Shown: positions 46,955 through 53,737, counted from the stretch's first letter. The stretch: 56,778 bases of DNA from an uncultured Oscillospiraceae bacterium (GCA_910587205.1 CAJULZ010000004.1:2072-58849), one strand, 5' to 3'. A program made the numbers and translations. The notes: generated by a model not told the origin, from the letters alone.

Positions 46955-49027
46955 TTATTTGAGGTTTTCCTTGCGCTTCTTGTCCTCAAGGGCCAGCCAG
47001 ACCAGGCCGGCGCCGGAGGCCAGGGCGAAGGCCGTCCAGATCAGGGAGCTGTCCCCGGTGGCGGGGACAACGGCCAGGGGCACGTCGTCGTCCTCCAAAT
47101 CCTCCAGGGGGGGCTCCTCCGCCAGGGGCGGTTCCTCATCCCCGATCTGATCCAGGGGGGGCTCCTCCGCCAGAGGCACATCCTCGCTGGAGAGATCCGC
47201 CAGAGGTACATCCTCACTGGGAAGGTCCGTCAGGGAGGTGTCCTCGCTGGGGAGGTCCGACTGCGGCGGATTCTCGTCGGGGATGTCCGTATCGGTATCG
47301 GTGTCCGTATCGGTATCGGTATCGGTGTCCGTATCGGTATCGGTGTCGGTGTCGGTGTCCGTATCGGTGTCCGTATCGGTATCGGTGTCCGTATCGGTAT
47401 CGGTGTCCGTATCGGTATCGGTGTCCGTATCCGTATCGGTATCGGTATCGGTGTCCGTATCCGTATCGGTGTCGGTATCCGTATCGGTATCGGTGTCCGT
47501 ATCCGTATCGGTGTCGGTGTCCGTATCGGTATCGGTGTCCGTATCGGTATCGGTGTCGGTATCCGTGTCCGTATCGGTATCCGTATCGGTATCCGTATCG
47601 GTATCGGTGTCCGTATCGGTGTCGGTATCCGTGTCGGTATCGGTATCGGTGTCCGTATCGGTATCCGTGTCGGTATCGGTATCGGTGTCCGTATCGGTAT
47701 CGGTATCGGTATCGGTATCGGTGTCGGTATCCGTATCGGTATCCGTATCGGTATCCGTATCCGTGTCGCCGCCATTGTCCGGCTCCCACTGTGCCGTGAT
47801 GGTGATGTTGCCATCCGCATCGGTCACGGGGGAGCCCCAGCCGGTGAAGGTATACCCGTCGCGGGTGGGATCAACGGGGTACAGACCGCTGTAGTCCTCG
47901 CCCTCGTCAATGGTCACCGTCTTGATCGTGCCGCTATAGCCGTCCAGCCAGGTCACGGTGATCTGCTTCTTGACCGGCTCGTTCTGGGTGAAGTACAGCC
48001 GCAGGACGGTGCCGCTCGACTTCAGGGTGTCGCTCAGGATGTTGCCCGGGTTGCCGCTGTCAAAGGTATAACCATCGACTGTCTTGTCGGAACCGGTCAC
48101 GCTCACCGGGTCGCCCACGATCCCCTCGCGGGTCTCCGATGCCTTGATTTCCTCGCCCTCAAGGTCGTACCAATACACGGTATAGGCGGCCTTCTTCGCC
48201 CACACCGCGTACAGGGTGGTGTCGGCGTTTATTGTGAACGTATCGGAGGCCGCGAAGTCGGGCGAGCCAGAGTAGCCCTCCGCGCTCCAACCCAGGAACA
48301 TATAGCCGGGGCGGGAATTGGTGCAGCCCTGGACGGTGACGTCAGCGCCCTTGTCATACGTCTCCACGGCATACTTCGAGCCACGGTCCATATAGGTGAG
48401 GGTGACTTGGGCAGGCGTCTGCTCCCATTGCGCCGTGTAGACGACGTCTTTCGTGACCGTACTTGCGACAGTGGGGCTCCAGCCCTTGAAGATATAGCCA
48501 TCGCGAGTAGGGGTTCCAACGAACGAAGGTGTCAAGGAATTTTTAGCACAATCCTTATTTACCTGATCACGGAACACGGTTCCGCCCACACCATCCTTAT
48601 AGGTAACGGTATAGGTGCTTTCTTTGACAAAGACCAGACAAACCGTTGCGCCGTTGGAAGTTTGCAGGCTGCCATATGAAGGAACAGGGGAATAGTTGAT
48701 TTTGGTGCCGTTTACACCCGGGCTCTGCCGAGTGTAGTATTTTGCACCAACGGAGTTGATGGCCGACCAGGCGTATCCATGTGTGGCATTGTAGGAGTGG
48801 CCTTGGCTGTTGACGCAGGTGAAAAAGGTCTTTCGGGGATAGTCATAACCTACCTGCTTGCCATTGCTGTCAACATAGATGGTTCCAACATACAGGTTGC
48901 AATCGCGGCCATTTTCTTCACATGACATCGCTCTCGCCATCGCCGGTGTCACCATCATGCCCACGCACATCATCACCGCGAGGAACACGGCGGCCCCGCG
49001 CGGGGCCAGTTTTTTTAGAATGTTCAT
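46955..49027 (-). CDS. sortase-anchored surface protein with InlB-type repeats and (Asp-Thr)80 stalk
   Basis: A 690-aa cell-wall protein. Signal peptide MNILKKLAPRGAAVFLAVMMCVGMMVTPAMA; a region of about 110 residues of unknown fold; then Listeria-Bacteroides (InlB B / Flg_new) repeats, e.g. GYIFKGWSPTVAS, GYMFLGWSAEGYSG and GYTFTGWGSPVTDADG, with one MucBP-like segment between. Residues 421-581 are pure alternating Asp-Thr (80 pairs plus a final Asp), followed by a Pro/Glu/Asp spacer and a sorting signal: VPATG (654-658), hydrophobic segment WTAFALASGAGLVWLAL and basic tail KKRKENLK. ATG at 49027 after AAAGGGAG. Two c-di-GMP riboswitches precede it; a sortase follows in the same direction. 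Confidence 0.9.
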   Translation of the reverse strand: MNILKKLAPRGAAVFLAVMMCVGMMVTPAMARAMSCEENGRDCNLYVGTIYVDSNGKQVGYDYPRKTFFTCVNSQGHSYNATHGYAWSAINSVGAKYYTRQSPGVNGTKINYSPVPSYGSLQTSNGATVCLVFVKESTYTVTYKDGVGGTVFRDQVNKDCAKNSLTPSFVGTPTRDGYIFKGWSPTVASTVTKDVVYTAQWEQTPAQVTLTYMDRGSKYAVETYDKGADVTVQGCTNSRPGYMFLGWSAEGYSGSPDFAASDTFTINADTTLYAVWAKKAAYTVYWYDLEGEEIKASETREGIVGDPVSVTGSDKTVDGYTFDSGNPGNILSDTLKSSGTVLRLYFTQNEPVKKQITVTWLDGYSGTIKTVTIDEGEDYSGLYPVDPTRDGYTFTGWGSPVTDADGNITITAQWEPDNGGDTDTDTDTDTDTDTDTDTDTDTDTDTDTDTDTDTDTDTDTDTDTDTDTDTDTDTDTDTDTDTDTDTDTDTDTDTDTDTDTDTDTDTDTDTDTDTDTDTDTDTDTDTDTDTDTDTDTDTDTDTDTDTDTDTDTDTDTDTDTDTDTDTDTDTDTDTDTDTDTDIPDENPPQSDLPSEDTSLTDLPSEDVPLADLSSEDVPLAEEPPLDQIGDEEPPLAEEPPLEDLEDDDVPLAVVPATGDSSLIWTAFALASGAGLVWLALEDKKRKENLK
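47285..47767 (-). repeat. 483-bp hexanucleotide repeat coding for (Asp-Thr)80-Asp
   Basis: Unit GAY-ACS (plus strand: GGTATC, GGTGTC, CGTATC, CGTGTC). All four synonymous versions are mixed irregularly, while the encoded dipeptide never changes. The six-base unit means copy-number changes cannot shift the frame; all other frames are also open, giving Val-Ser and Arg-Tyr/Ile-Pro shadow frames. Confidence 0.95.
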
Positions 49028-49071
49028 GTCTTACTCCCTTTCTTTGCAGGTTTTCGGACGCAAAGGGGTCC

Positions 49072-49162
49072 GGGAACCGAACGAGCGTGGGGCGCGGTCA
49101 GGGACGGCCCCGCCCTTTAGCCTCTGGTTTTGCGTCCCGCCGTTTCCGGCGGTTTGCCATGC
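49072..49162 (-). promoter_or_regulatory. cyclic di-GMP-I riboswitch (GEMM-I), second copy
   Basis: On the minus strand: GGCAAACC, stem-loop GCCG-GAAA-CGGC, then GGGACGCAAAACC-AGA-GGCTA, a GC-rich P3 helix and a 3' strand ending CGTTCGGTTCC. These are the conserved blocks of the GEMM-I aptamer, including the GAAA tetraloop. One deviation: GCAAAACC where the first copy and the consensus have GCAAAGCC. It ends about 45 nt before the surface protein ATG. Downstream, GGAC-CCCTTTGC-GTCC competes with CCCTTTGC / GCAAAGAAAGGG pairing over the ribosome site, suggesting translational control. Confidence 0.88.
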
Positions 49163-49252
49163 AACCGAACGAGCGTAGCGCCCCCCAAGGGGGAGTTGCG
49201 CCATAGCCTCTGGCTTTGCGTCCCATCGTTTCCAATGGTTTGCCGCAGCGCT
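49161..49252 (-). promoter_or_regulatory. cyclic di-GMP-I riboswitch (GEMM-I), first copy
   Basis: On the minus strand: GGCAAACC, CATTG-GAAA-CGATG, GGGACGCAAAGCC-AGA-GGCTA, a P3 helix closed by GGCGC...GCGC with CCCCC/GGGGG inside, then CGCTCGTTCGGTTGC. The blocks match the Vibrio Vc2-type aptamer (GGCAAACC, GAAA loop, GGGACGCAAAGCC). Stem changes between the two copies are compensatory, showing that the RNA fold is selected. It follows the AP2-domain gene. Confidence 0.92.
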
Positions 49253-49333
49253 GGCTGGCCCTCCCCGCCGTCCGCGCTATGGCGGCGGGCCTGTGCGGTA
49301 TTCCCCCTTCCCCGGTTGGAGTTCCCGGCGCTG

Positions 49334-49804
49334 TCAGCCGCAGTCCCGCTGGGGGCCCTGGGCGAGCTCCTGCAAAAACCGGTCGTGCAGGAGGGCCTCG
49401 GCCTGCTTCCGGGCGTGGACGGCGTCCTCGAACCGGGCGTAGCCGCCCAGGTAGTACCGCCTGCCCTTGAAGCAGATGGCCGCCCGCCACAGCCCCTTGG
49501 AGGCCCGCCAATCCACGCCGGGCACCCCGCTGGTGTTGTTTTTACGGGCGGTCTTTGCCGCGGCCAGCATTTCCGGGCTGGTGCCGTCGATGTAGGTTGG
49601 CTTGGGCGGCCCGCCGGCCTTGATGCAGCCGCAGCTGCGCGTGTGGCCCGAGCGCAGGCGGCTGGTGGGGACGACCGATTCCCTGCCGCAGTCGCATCGG
49701 CACAGCCAGGCCGTCCGCCCGCCCAGGTTTTCCGCCGGGCGCAGGACGGTGAGCTTGCCGAAGCGCTGTCCGGCGAGGTCGAGCTTTTTGGTGGAGTGTC
49801 CCAT
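49334..49804 (-). CDS. zinc-finger plus AP2-domain DNA-binding protein
   Basis: A 156-aa protein. The N-terminal module (about 10-62), AGQRFGKLTVLRPAEN ... WLCRCDCGRESVV ... SGHTRSCGC with Cys 35, 37, 39, 58 and 60, is the small metal-binding domain that often precedes AP2 or HNH domains in phage-related proteins. The AP2 domain is at about 89-142: NTSGVPGVDWRASKGLWRAAICFKGRRYYLGGYARFEDAVHARKQAEALLHD. No nuclease motif, so a DNA-binding regulator is likely. ATG at 49804 has GGGAGG seven bases upstream. A 22-bp inverted-repeat copy lies 17 bp upstream. Between its stop and the riboswitches no promoter is seen, so it is probably first gene of the surface operon. Confidence 0.8.
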   Translation of the reverse strand: MGHSTKKLDLAGQRFGKLTVLRPAENLGGRTAWLCRCDCGRESVVPTSRLRSGHTRSCGCIKAGGPPKPTYIDGTSPEMLAAAKTARKNNTSGVPGVDWRASKGLWRAAICFKGRRYYLGGYARFEDAVHARKQAEALLHDRFLQELAQGPQRDCG

Positions 49805-49821
49805 ACGCCGGCCTCCCGCTG

Positions 49822-49843
49822 CAACAGAATTTACATTCCGTTG
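49822..49843. repeat. left 22-bp inverted repeat of the putative DNA switch
   Basis: CAACAGAATTTACATTCCG and TTG: read inverted it matches the right copy at 21 of 22 positions. Each copy is itself nearly palindromic (CAACGGAAT...ATTCCGTTG), as usual for tyrosine-recombinase crossover sites. Confidence 0.8.
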
Positions 49844-49875
49844 TTTGCCTGGCCGGGGCAAAACGGCGCAGGACG

Positions 49876-49910
49876 CAAAAAAAACGCGGCGGGAGGGATC
49901 CTCCCGCCGC
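49876..49910 (-). terminator. intrinsic terminator inside the invertible segment
   Basis: GCGGCGGGAG-GGATC-CTCCCGCCGC (49886-49910), followed on the minus strand by GTTTTTTTT. In the present orientation it stops leftward transcription before the AP2 gene. Confidence 0.88.
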
Positions 49911-49992
49911 ATCAGGGCGCAAAAAGGGAAAGGCCGTTCAGCCACGGGCACGGCGGCCTTGGTTTTTGCGTCCAAAATTGTAGGCCGGGGGC

Positions 49993-50022
49993 TTGCAATG
50001 GGAGCGTCGCGCGTGGTATAAT
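49993..50022 (+). promoter_or_regulatory. promoter inside the invertible segment
   Basis: -35 TTGCAA (49993-49998), 18-bp spacer, -10 TATAAT (50017-50022). It points right, into the 3' end of the recombinase gene in antisense, where it drives no gene; after inversion it would face the AP2 gene. Confidence 0.75.
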
Positions 50023-50054
50023 GATCCCGTCAAGATGTAGACGCATTATTTTGG

Positions 50055-50076
50055 CAACGGAATGTAAATTCCGTTG
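50055..50076. repeat. right 22-bp inverted repeat of the putative DNA switch
   Basis: CAACGGAATGTAAATTCCGT and TG; inverted partner of 49822-49843 with a single mismatch. The recombinase stop codon lies 2 bp beyond. Confidence 0.8.
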
Positions 50077-50078
50077 CG

Positions 50079-50924
50079 CTATGTGACCAGCCTGAGCCGC
50101 TCCAGCTGGCGCACGTGCTCCGCGCCGGTGGAAAGCAGGTAGATCCGGGTGGTGTTGATGGAGCTGTGGCCTAAAATGTCGGCCAGCTTGACGATATCCC
50201 GGGTGGCCTGGTAGAACGCGGCGGCGAACAGGTGGCGCAGGTTGTGGGGGAAGACCTTGGACGGGGCGACCCCCGCCGCCTGGCACAGCGACTTCATCTC
50301 CCGCCAGATCTGGCAGCGGGAGAGGTTGGTTCCGTCTCTGGCGAGGAAGATCTCGCCGGAGGCGATTTTTTGTGTTCGGGCGAATTGGAGCAGCTTGCGG
50401 CACAGCTTCCCGGGCAGCAGGATGGTGCGGATTTTGCCCTTGAGGGAGACGTCGGCCCGGCCCCGCCGGGCGGCCTCCACGGTGAAGTGGCGGGTTTCCG
50501 ACACCCGGATGCCGGTGGAGCAGATGGCCTCCAGCAGCAGGGCCAGGCGGGTCCGGCCGGAGGACTGGGCGGCGCGGAGCAGCCGGGCGTACTCGCCGCG
50601 GGAGAGGTCGCGGGCCTCGTCCCGGAAGGCGCGGCGCTGGAGCTTGAGGAACCTGGCCCGGCAGTCCTCCCGGCCCAGGGAGCGCAGCAGGCCGTTGAGG
50701 GCGGAGAGCTTGGCGTTGACGGTGGCGGGGGCGAGGCCGCGGGAGAGCAGGTGCGCCTTCCATCCGGCGGCGGCGTCCCGGGAGAGGGGGCGCGGCCCCA
50801 GCCAGGCGGCGAAGTCGGCGGCGTCCCGCAGGTATTTTTCCACGGTGGCGGAGGCGCGCTCCTCCCGGCGGAGGGCCTGGGCGTAGCGGAACAGACAGGT
50901 GGGGCCGATGGTGCGGTGAATCAT
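50079..50924 (-). CDS. tyrosine recombinase (site-specific integrase/invertase)
   Basis: A 281-aa tyrosine recombinase with N-terminal SAM-like core-binding domain (about 10-90) and catalytic domain. All active residues are present: Arg140 (STGIRVSE), Lys164 (LKGKIRT), His227-x-x-Arg230 (HNLRHLFA), His253 (LGHSSINTT) and Tyr262 (RIYLL). ATG at 50924 after TGGAGGTTTTACC. Size and simplicity fit XerC/invertase types and not a large phage integrase, and no excisionase or phage genes are nearby. The adjacent inverted repeats make a promoter invertase the favoured role. Confidence 0.9.
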   Translation of the reverse strand: MIHRTIGPTCLFRYAQALRREERASATVEKYLRDAADFAAWLGPRPLSRDAAAGWKAHLLSRGLAPATVNAKLSALNGLLRSLGREDCRARFLKLQRRAFRDEARDLSRGEYARLLRAAQSSGRTRLALLLEAICSTGIRVSETRHFTVEAARRGRADVSLKGKIRTILLPGKLCRKLLQFARTQKIASGEIFLARDGTNLSRCQIWREMKSLCQAAGVAPSKVFPHNLRHLFAAAFYQATRDIVKLADILGHSSINTTRIYLLSTGAEHVRQLERLRLVT

Positions 50925-51099
50925 GGTAAAACCTCCATTTGGGGATGCTTTTATTGTACTTTTTTAGGGTGCGCAATTCCATCCCCGGTTTATCCATGGC
51001 CGCAGGACAAAAAGGGGGCGGGTAGCCCGCGCCCCGCAAAACATGAACGGGGACCCGTCCGCATAAGGTGTACCAACACCGAGTATGGAGGGGTCTATC

Positions 51100-51882
51100 A
51101 TGAGCCAAACCAAAATCATCTACCTGCGCAGGAAGCTGATCGCGGCGGGGGCGTGCGCCCTGGCGGCCGCCATGATGTTCTGGGTGGTGAACAACCCGGC
51201 GGTGGTGGGGGCGTCCGCCTCCACCCGGCAGCTGCCCATCTACTGCGTGCAGAAGGATTACAAGGTGCTGTCCATCAGCTTTGACGCGGCCTGGGGCAAC
51301 GAGGACACCCAGCAGCTCATCGACATCCTGGCCAAGTACAACGTAAAGGCCACCTTTTTTGTGGTGGGCGAATGGGTGGACAAATATCCCGAGTCGGTAA
51401 AGGCGCTGTCCGACGCGGGCCACGAGGTGATGGGCCACTCCAACACCCACGCCCATTTCAACAGCCTGTCCACCCAGGAGATCGTGGACGACCTGAACGC
51501 CTGCAACGACAAAATTGAAGGGGTGACGGGGGTGCGGCCCACCCTGTTCCGCTGCCCCTACGGGGAGTACGACGACCATGTGATCAACGCCGTGCGCTCC
51601 CTGGGGATCGAGCCCATCCAGTGGGACGTGGACAGCCTGGACTGGAAGGATCTGTCCGCGCCGGACATCACCCAGCGGGTGACCTCCAAGGTGCAGCCGG
51701 GGTCCATCGTGCTGTTTCACAACGCCGCCCTGCACACGCCGGAGGCCCTGCCGGGCATCATCGAAAAGCTCCTCCAGGACGGATACACCTTTGTGCCCAT
51801 TTCGGAGCTGGTTCTCCCCGGGGCCTGCGGCCAGGACTACACCATCGACCACACCGGACGGCAATGTCCCGGCGGGGCGTAA
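51100..51882 (+). CDS. polysaccharide deacetylase, PdaB-like
   Basis: A 260-aa NodB-domain (CE4) protein. An N-terminal signal/anchor helix (LIAAGACALAAAMMFWVV) is followed by VLSISFDAAWGNEDTQQLIDILAKYNVKATFFVVGEWVDKYP, metal ligands in GHSNTHAHF, catalytic-site RCPYGEYDD, and IVLFHNAALHTPEALP. The FDAAWG form of motif 1 is usual for the sporulation PdaB group, needed to keep spores stable. ATG at 51100 follows GGAGGGGTCTATC. Single gene with a strong terminator. Confidence 0.87.
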   Translation: MSQTKIIYLRRKLIAAGACALAAAMMFWVVNNPAVVGASASTRQLPIYCVQKDYKVLSISFDAAWGNEDTQQLIDILAKYNVKATFFVVGEWVDKYPESVKALSDAGHEVMGHSNTHAHFNSLSTQEIVDDLNACNDKIEGVTGVRPTLFRCPYGEYDDHVINAVRSLGIEPIQWDVDSLDWKDLSAPDITQRVTSKVQPGSIVLFHNAALHTPEALPGIIEKLLQDGYTFVPISELVLPGACGQDYTIDHTGRQCPGGA

Positions 51883-51885
51883 ACC

Positions 51886-51922
51886 AAAGGCCGCCCGCGC
51901 AAGCTGCGCGGGCGGCCTTTTT
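51886..51922 (+). terminator. intrinsic terminator
   Basis: AAAGGCCGCCCGCGC-AAGCT-GCGCGGGCGGCCTTTTT after the deacetylase gene. Confidence 0.92.
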
Positions 51923-51927
51923 GGCCC

Positions 51928-51956
51928 TTGCCGTGGGCAGGGCCATTGGGTATAAT
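51928..51956 (+). promoter_or_regulatory. promoter of the phosphopantetheinyl transferase gene
   Basis: -35 TTGCCG (51928-51933), 17-bp spacer, -10 TATAAT (51951-51956), 37 bp before the ATG. Confidence 0.65.
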
Positions 51957-51993
51957 ATATCATGCAGGATTGATAGGCAGGGGGCGTGGGAGG

Positions 51994-52500
51994 ATGACGG
52001 CGGTATACGGCGCAAAGGGGGAGGATGGTCGGCGGCTGGCCTGGCCGCTGCTGGCGGAGGCGGCGCGGCTGTGCTGGGGGTGGGAGGCGCTGCCCCCTGT
52101 GGCGCGCTCTCCCCGGGGCAAGCCCTTTTTCCCCGGCCTGGGCAGCCGCTGGTTTTCCCTGTCCCACAGCGGGGGATTGGCGCTGTGCGCCCTGTCCGGC
52201 GGCCCGGTGGGGGTGGATGTGGAGCGGGTGCGCCCCCGGCGGGCGGGCCTGCCCGCCTATGTCCTCAGCCCGGCGGAGCTGGCCCGGTTTGACGGGAGCT
52301 GGGAGGAGTTTTACCGCCTGTGGACGTTAAAGGAGGCGTGGTGCAAGCGGGAGGACGCCCCCCTGTACCCGCCCCGGAACGTGCCCGCGCCCCCGCCCTG
52401 TCCCCACGCGGCCTATGCCGGGGAGGGATGGCGGGCGGCGGTGTGTTTCCATGGCGCGCCCCCCGGCGGCATCCGCTGGCTTCCTCTCCGGACGCCGTGA
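51994..52500 (+). CDS. 4'-phosphopantetheinyl transferase, Sfp-like
   Basis: A 168-aa enzyme that loads carrier proteins with phosphopantetheine from CoA. Motifs: GKPFFPGLGSRWFSLSHSGG, GVDVERVRPRRAG (Mg ligands) and WTLKEAWCKREDAPLY. Shorter than typical Sfp (about 220 aa), with a compact C-terminus, but all motifs are kept. ATG at 51994 has GGGAGG directly before it. No NRPS, PKS or carrier protein gene is nearby. It converges with proC 25 bp further on. Confidence 0.85.
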   Translation: MTAVYGAKGEDGRRLAWPLLAEAARLCWGWEALPPVARSPRGKPFFPGLGSRWFSLSHSGGLALCALSGGPVGVDVERVRPRRAGLPAYVLSPAELARFDGSWEEFYRLWTLKEAWCKREDAPLYPPRNVPAPPPCPHAAYAGEGWRAAVCFHGAPPGGIRWLPLRTP

Positions 52501-52525
52501 CCGGCCGGCCCAGGGCCGCCGGAGA

Positions 52526-53347
52526 TTATTTGCCCAGCTCGGCCCCCCGCCGCCAGGAGGCCAGCACCGCGTTAATGGCGGCGGAGCGCAGGCCGCCCCG
52601 CTCCAGCTCAGCCACCCCGGCGATGGTGGACCCACCGGGGGAGCACACTTCATCCTTGAGCTGGCCGGGGTGCTTGCCGCTCTCCAGCACCATGGCCGCC
52701 GCGCCCATCACCATCTGGGCGGCGTACTCCATTGCCTGCTTTCGGGGCAGGCCGGCCATCACCCCGCCGTCCGCCAGCGCCTCAATGTAAGGATAGATGA
52801 AGGCGGGGCCGCAGCCCGCCACGGCGGCAAACTGGTCGGACAGGTCTTCGGGAATGCGCTCCAGCCTGCCGGTGGAGGACAAGAGCTCCTCCACCCCGCG
52901 GATATAGGGTTCCTCCGCCTCCCGGGCGCACAGGGCGGTCATCCCCTTGCCCACGGCTACGCAGGTATTGGGCATGATCCGCACGATGGGCACATAGTAC
53001 CCCGCCCCGGCCAGGTGGGGCCGCATATCCTCGATGGTCACTCCCGCCACCATGGATACCAGCACTTTGTCCTCGCCCACCCGGTGGCGGTCCCGGAGCT
53101 GGGGCGCCAGCTCCTCCAGCAGAGGACGCAGGCCGTTGGGCTTTACCCCCAGGAAGATATACTCCGCCGACCACACCGCATCGGCGGCGCTGTCCACCAG
53201 GCCGCAGCCCAGCTCCGCGGCCAGGGCCTCGGCCTTGGCCGGGGTGCGGTTAAATACCGTGACCTGATCCGGGCCGACGGCCCGGCAGGCCGCCCTCGCC
53301 AGCGCCCCGCCCATATTGCCTACGCCGATAAATGCCGCTTTTTTCAT
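52526..53347 (-). CDS. proC: pyrroline-5-carboxylate reductase
   Basis: A 273-aa NAD(P)H enzyme for the last step of proline synthesis. Rossmann start AAFIGVGNMGGALARAAC, IFLGVKPNGLRPLL, VSMVAGVTIEDMRPHL, VRIMPNTCVAVGKGMTAL, VAGCGPAFIYPYIEALADGGVMAGLPRKQA, LKDEVCSPGGSTIAGVAELERGGLRSAAINAV. ATG at 53347 with GCAGGG six bases upstream. It is divergent from the small helical-protein gene. Confidence 0.95.
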   Translation of the reverse strand: MKKAAFIGVGNMGGALARAACRAVGPDQVTVFNRTPAKAEALAAELGCGLVDSAADAVWSAEYIFLGVKPNGLRPLLEELAPQLRDRHRVGEDKVLVSMVAGVTIEDMRPHLAGAGYYVPIVRIMPNTCVAVGKGMTALCAREAEEPYIRGVEELLSSTGRLERIPEDLSDQFAAVAGCGPAFIYPYIEALADGGVMAGLPRKQAMEYAAQMVMGAAAMVLESGKHPGQLKDEVCSPGGSTIAGVAELERGGLRSAAINAVLASWRRGAELGK

Positions 53348-53415
53348 AAGAATCCCTGCTTTCAAAACATATTGTTGTAATTATAACCTGTCCGCGCCGG
53401 ATGCGCAAGCTCGAT

Positions 53416-53444
53416 TTGACAAATGGGGGAATTTCCTGTAGAAT
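53416..53444 (+). promoter_or_regulatory. promoter of the small helical protein gene
   Basis: -35 TTGACA (53416-53421), 17-bp spacer, -10 TAGAAT (53439-53444). Its place excludes the ATG at 53401 as the translation start. Confidence 0.8.
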
Positions 53445-53475
53445 AAAGCGCCAATACGAGAGGGGAGGGATTCCC

Positions 53476-53700
53476 ATAGATATCAAAAAGACCATTGAGG
53501 ACATTGTGGAGAAGCTCAAAAGCGATGAGGGCCTGAAAATCCAGTTCCTCAGCGACCCCGCCGCCGCGCTGGAGAAGCTCACCGGCATCGACCTGCCCGA
53601 CGACCAGATCGACAAGGTGATCACCGCGGTGAAGGCCAAGCTCACCGCCGACAACATCGGCGACGTGGTGCAGGGCCTGGGCAATCTGTTCAAGAAATGA
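53476..53700 (+). CDS. small helical protein, 74 aa, apparent ATA start
   Basis: A soluble all-helical protein (xDIKKTIEDIVEKLKSDEGLKIQFLSDPAAALEKLTGIDLPDDQIDKVITAVKAKL...) of unknown function. The only well-placed start is ATA at 53476, six bases after GGAGGG; the nearest upstream ATG (53401) lies before the promoter, and no ATG, GTG or TTG is in frame between. Homologues I recall begin with M-DIKK. So the gene uses a very rare start codon, or ATG has mutated to or been misread as ATA. Confidence 0.7.
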   Translation: MDIKKTIEDIVEKLKSDEGLKIQFLSDPAAALEKLTGIDLPDDQIDKVITAVKAKLTADNIGDVVQGLGNLFKK

Positions 53701-53705
53701 GGAAG

Positions 53706-53736
53706 GAAGTCCCGCCGTTTTCACGGCGGGACTTCT
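53706..53736. terminator. bidirectional stem-loop
   Basis: GAAGTCCCGCCG-TTTTCA-CGGCGGGACTTC, between the small protein gene and the converging GNAT gene; CTCCTATTCTTCT follows. Confidence 0.7.
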
Positions 53737-53737
53737 C

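Larger units (their letters stand above)
49844..50054. mobile_element. putative invertible promoter segment, 211 bp
   Basis: Enclosed by the 22-bp inverted repeats and next to a tyrosine recombinase gene. It contains a strong promoter now facing right and an intrinsic terminator acting leftward. Flipping would place the promoter about 65 nt before the AP2 gene start, reading into it. Further nested inverted repeats (GGACGCAAAAA ... TTTTTGCGTCC; AGGCCG ... CGGCCT) lie inside. No open frame. Confidence 0.7.

Noticed and set aside
47285..47767. CRISPR array or satellite repeat
   Set aside because: No spacers; the repeat unit is 6 bp and lies inside a coding sequence.
47238..47894. Frames of pure Val-Ser on the plus strand and Arg-Tyr or Ile-Pro on the minus strand
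   Set aside because: By-products of the hexanucleotide repeat; only the Asp-Thr frame has a start, signal peptide, domains and sorting signal.
49890..49985. Third GEMM-like aptamer inside the invertible segment
   Set aside because: GGACGCAAAAACC-AAGG on the minus strand resembles the second half of the aptamer, but the GGCAAACC and GNRA tetraloop part is missing.
50079..50924. Recombinase as integrase of a prophage or integrative element
   Set aside because: No structural, excision or conjugation genes and no tRNA target nearby; adjacent inverted repeats fit an invertase better, though a degraded element cannot be excluded.
53401..53475. ATG at 53401 as start of the small helical protein
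   Set aside because: It lies upstream of the consensus promoter at 53416-53444 and so is not transcribed from it.
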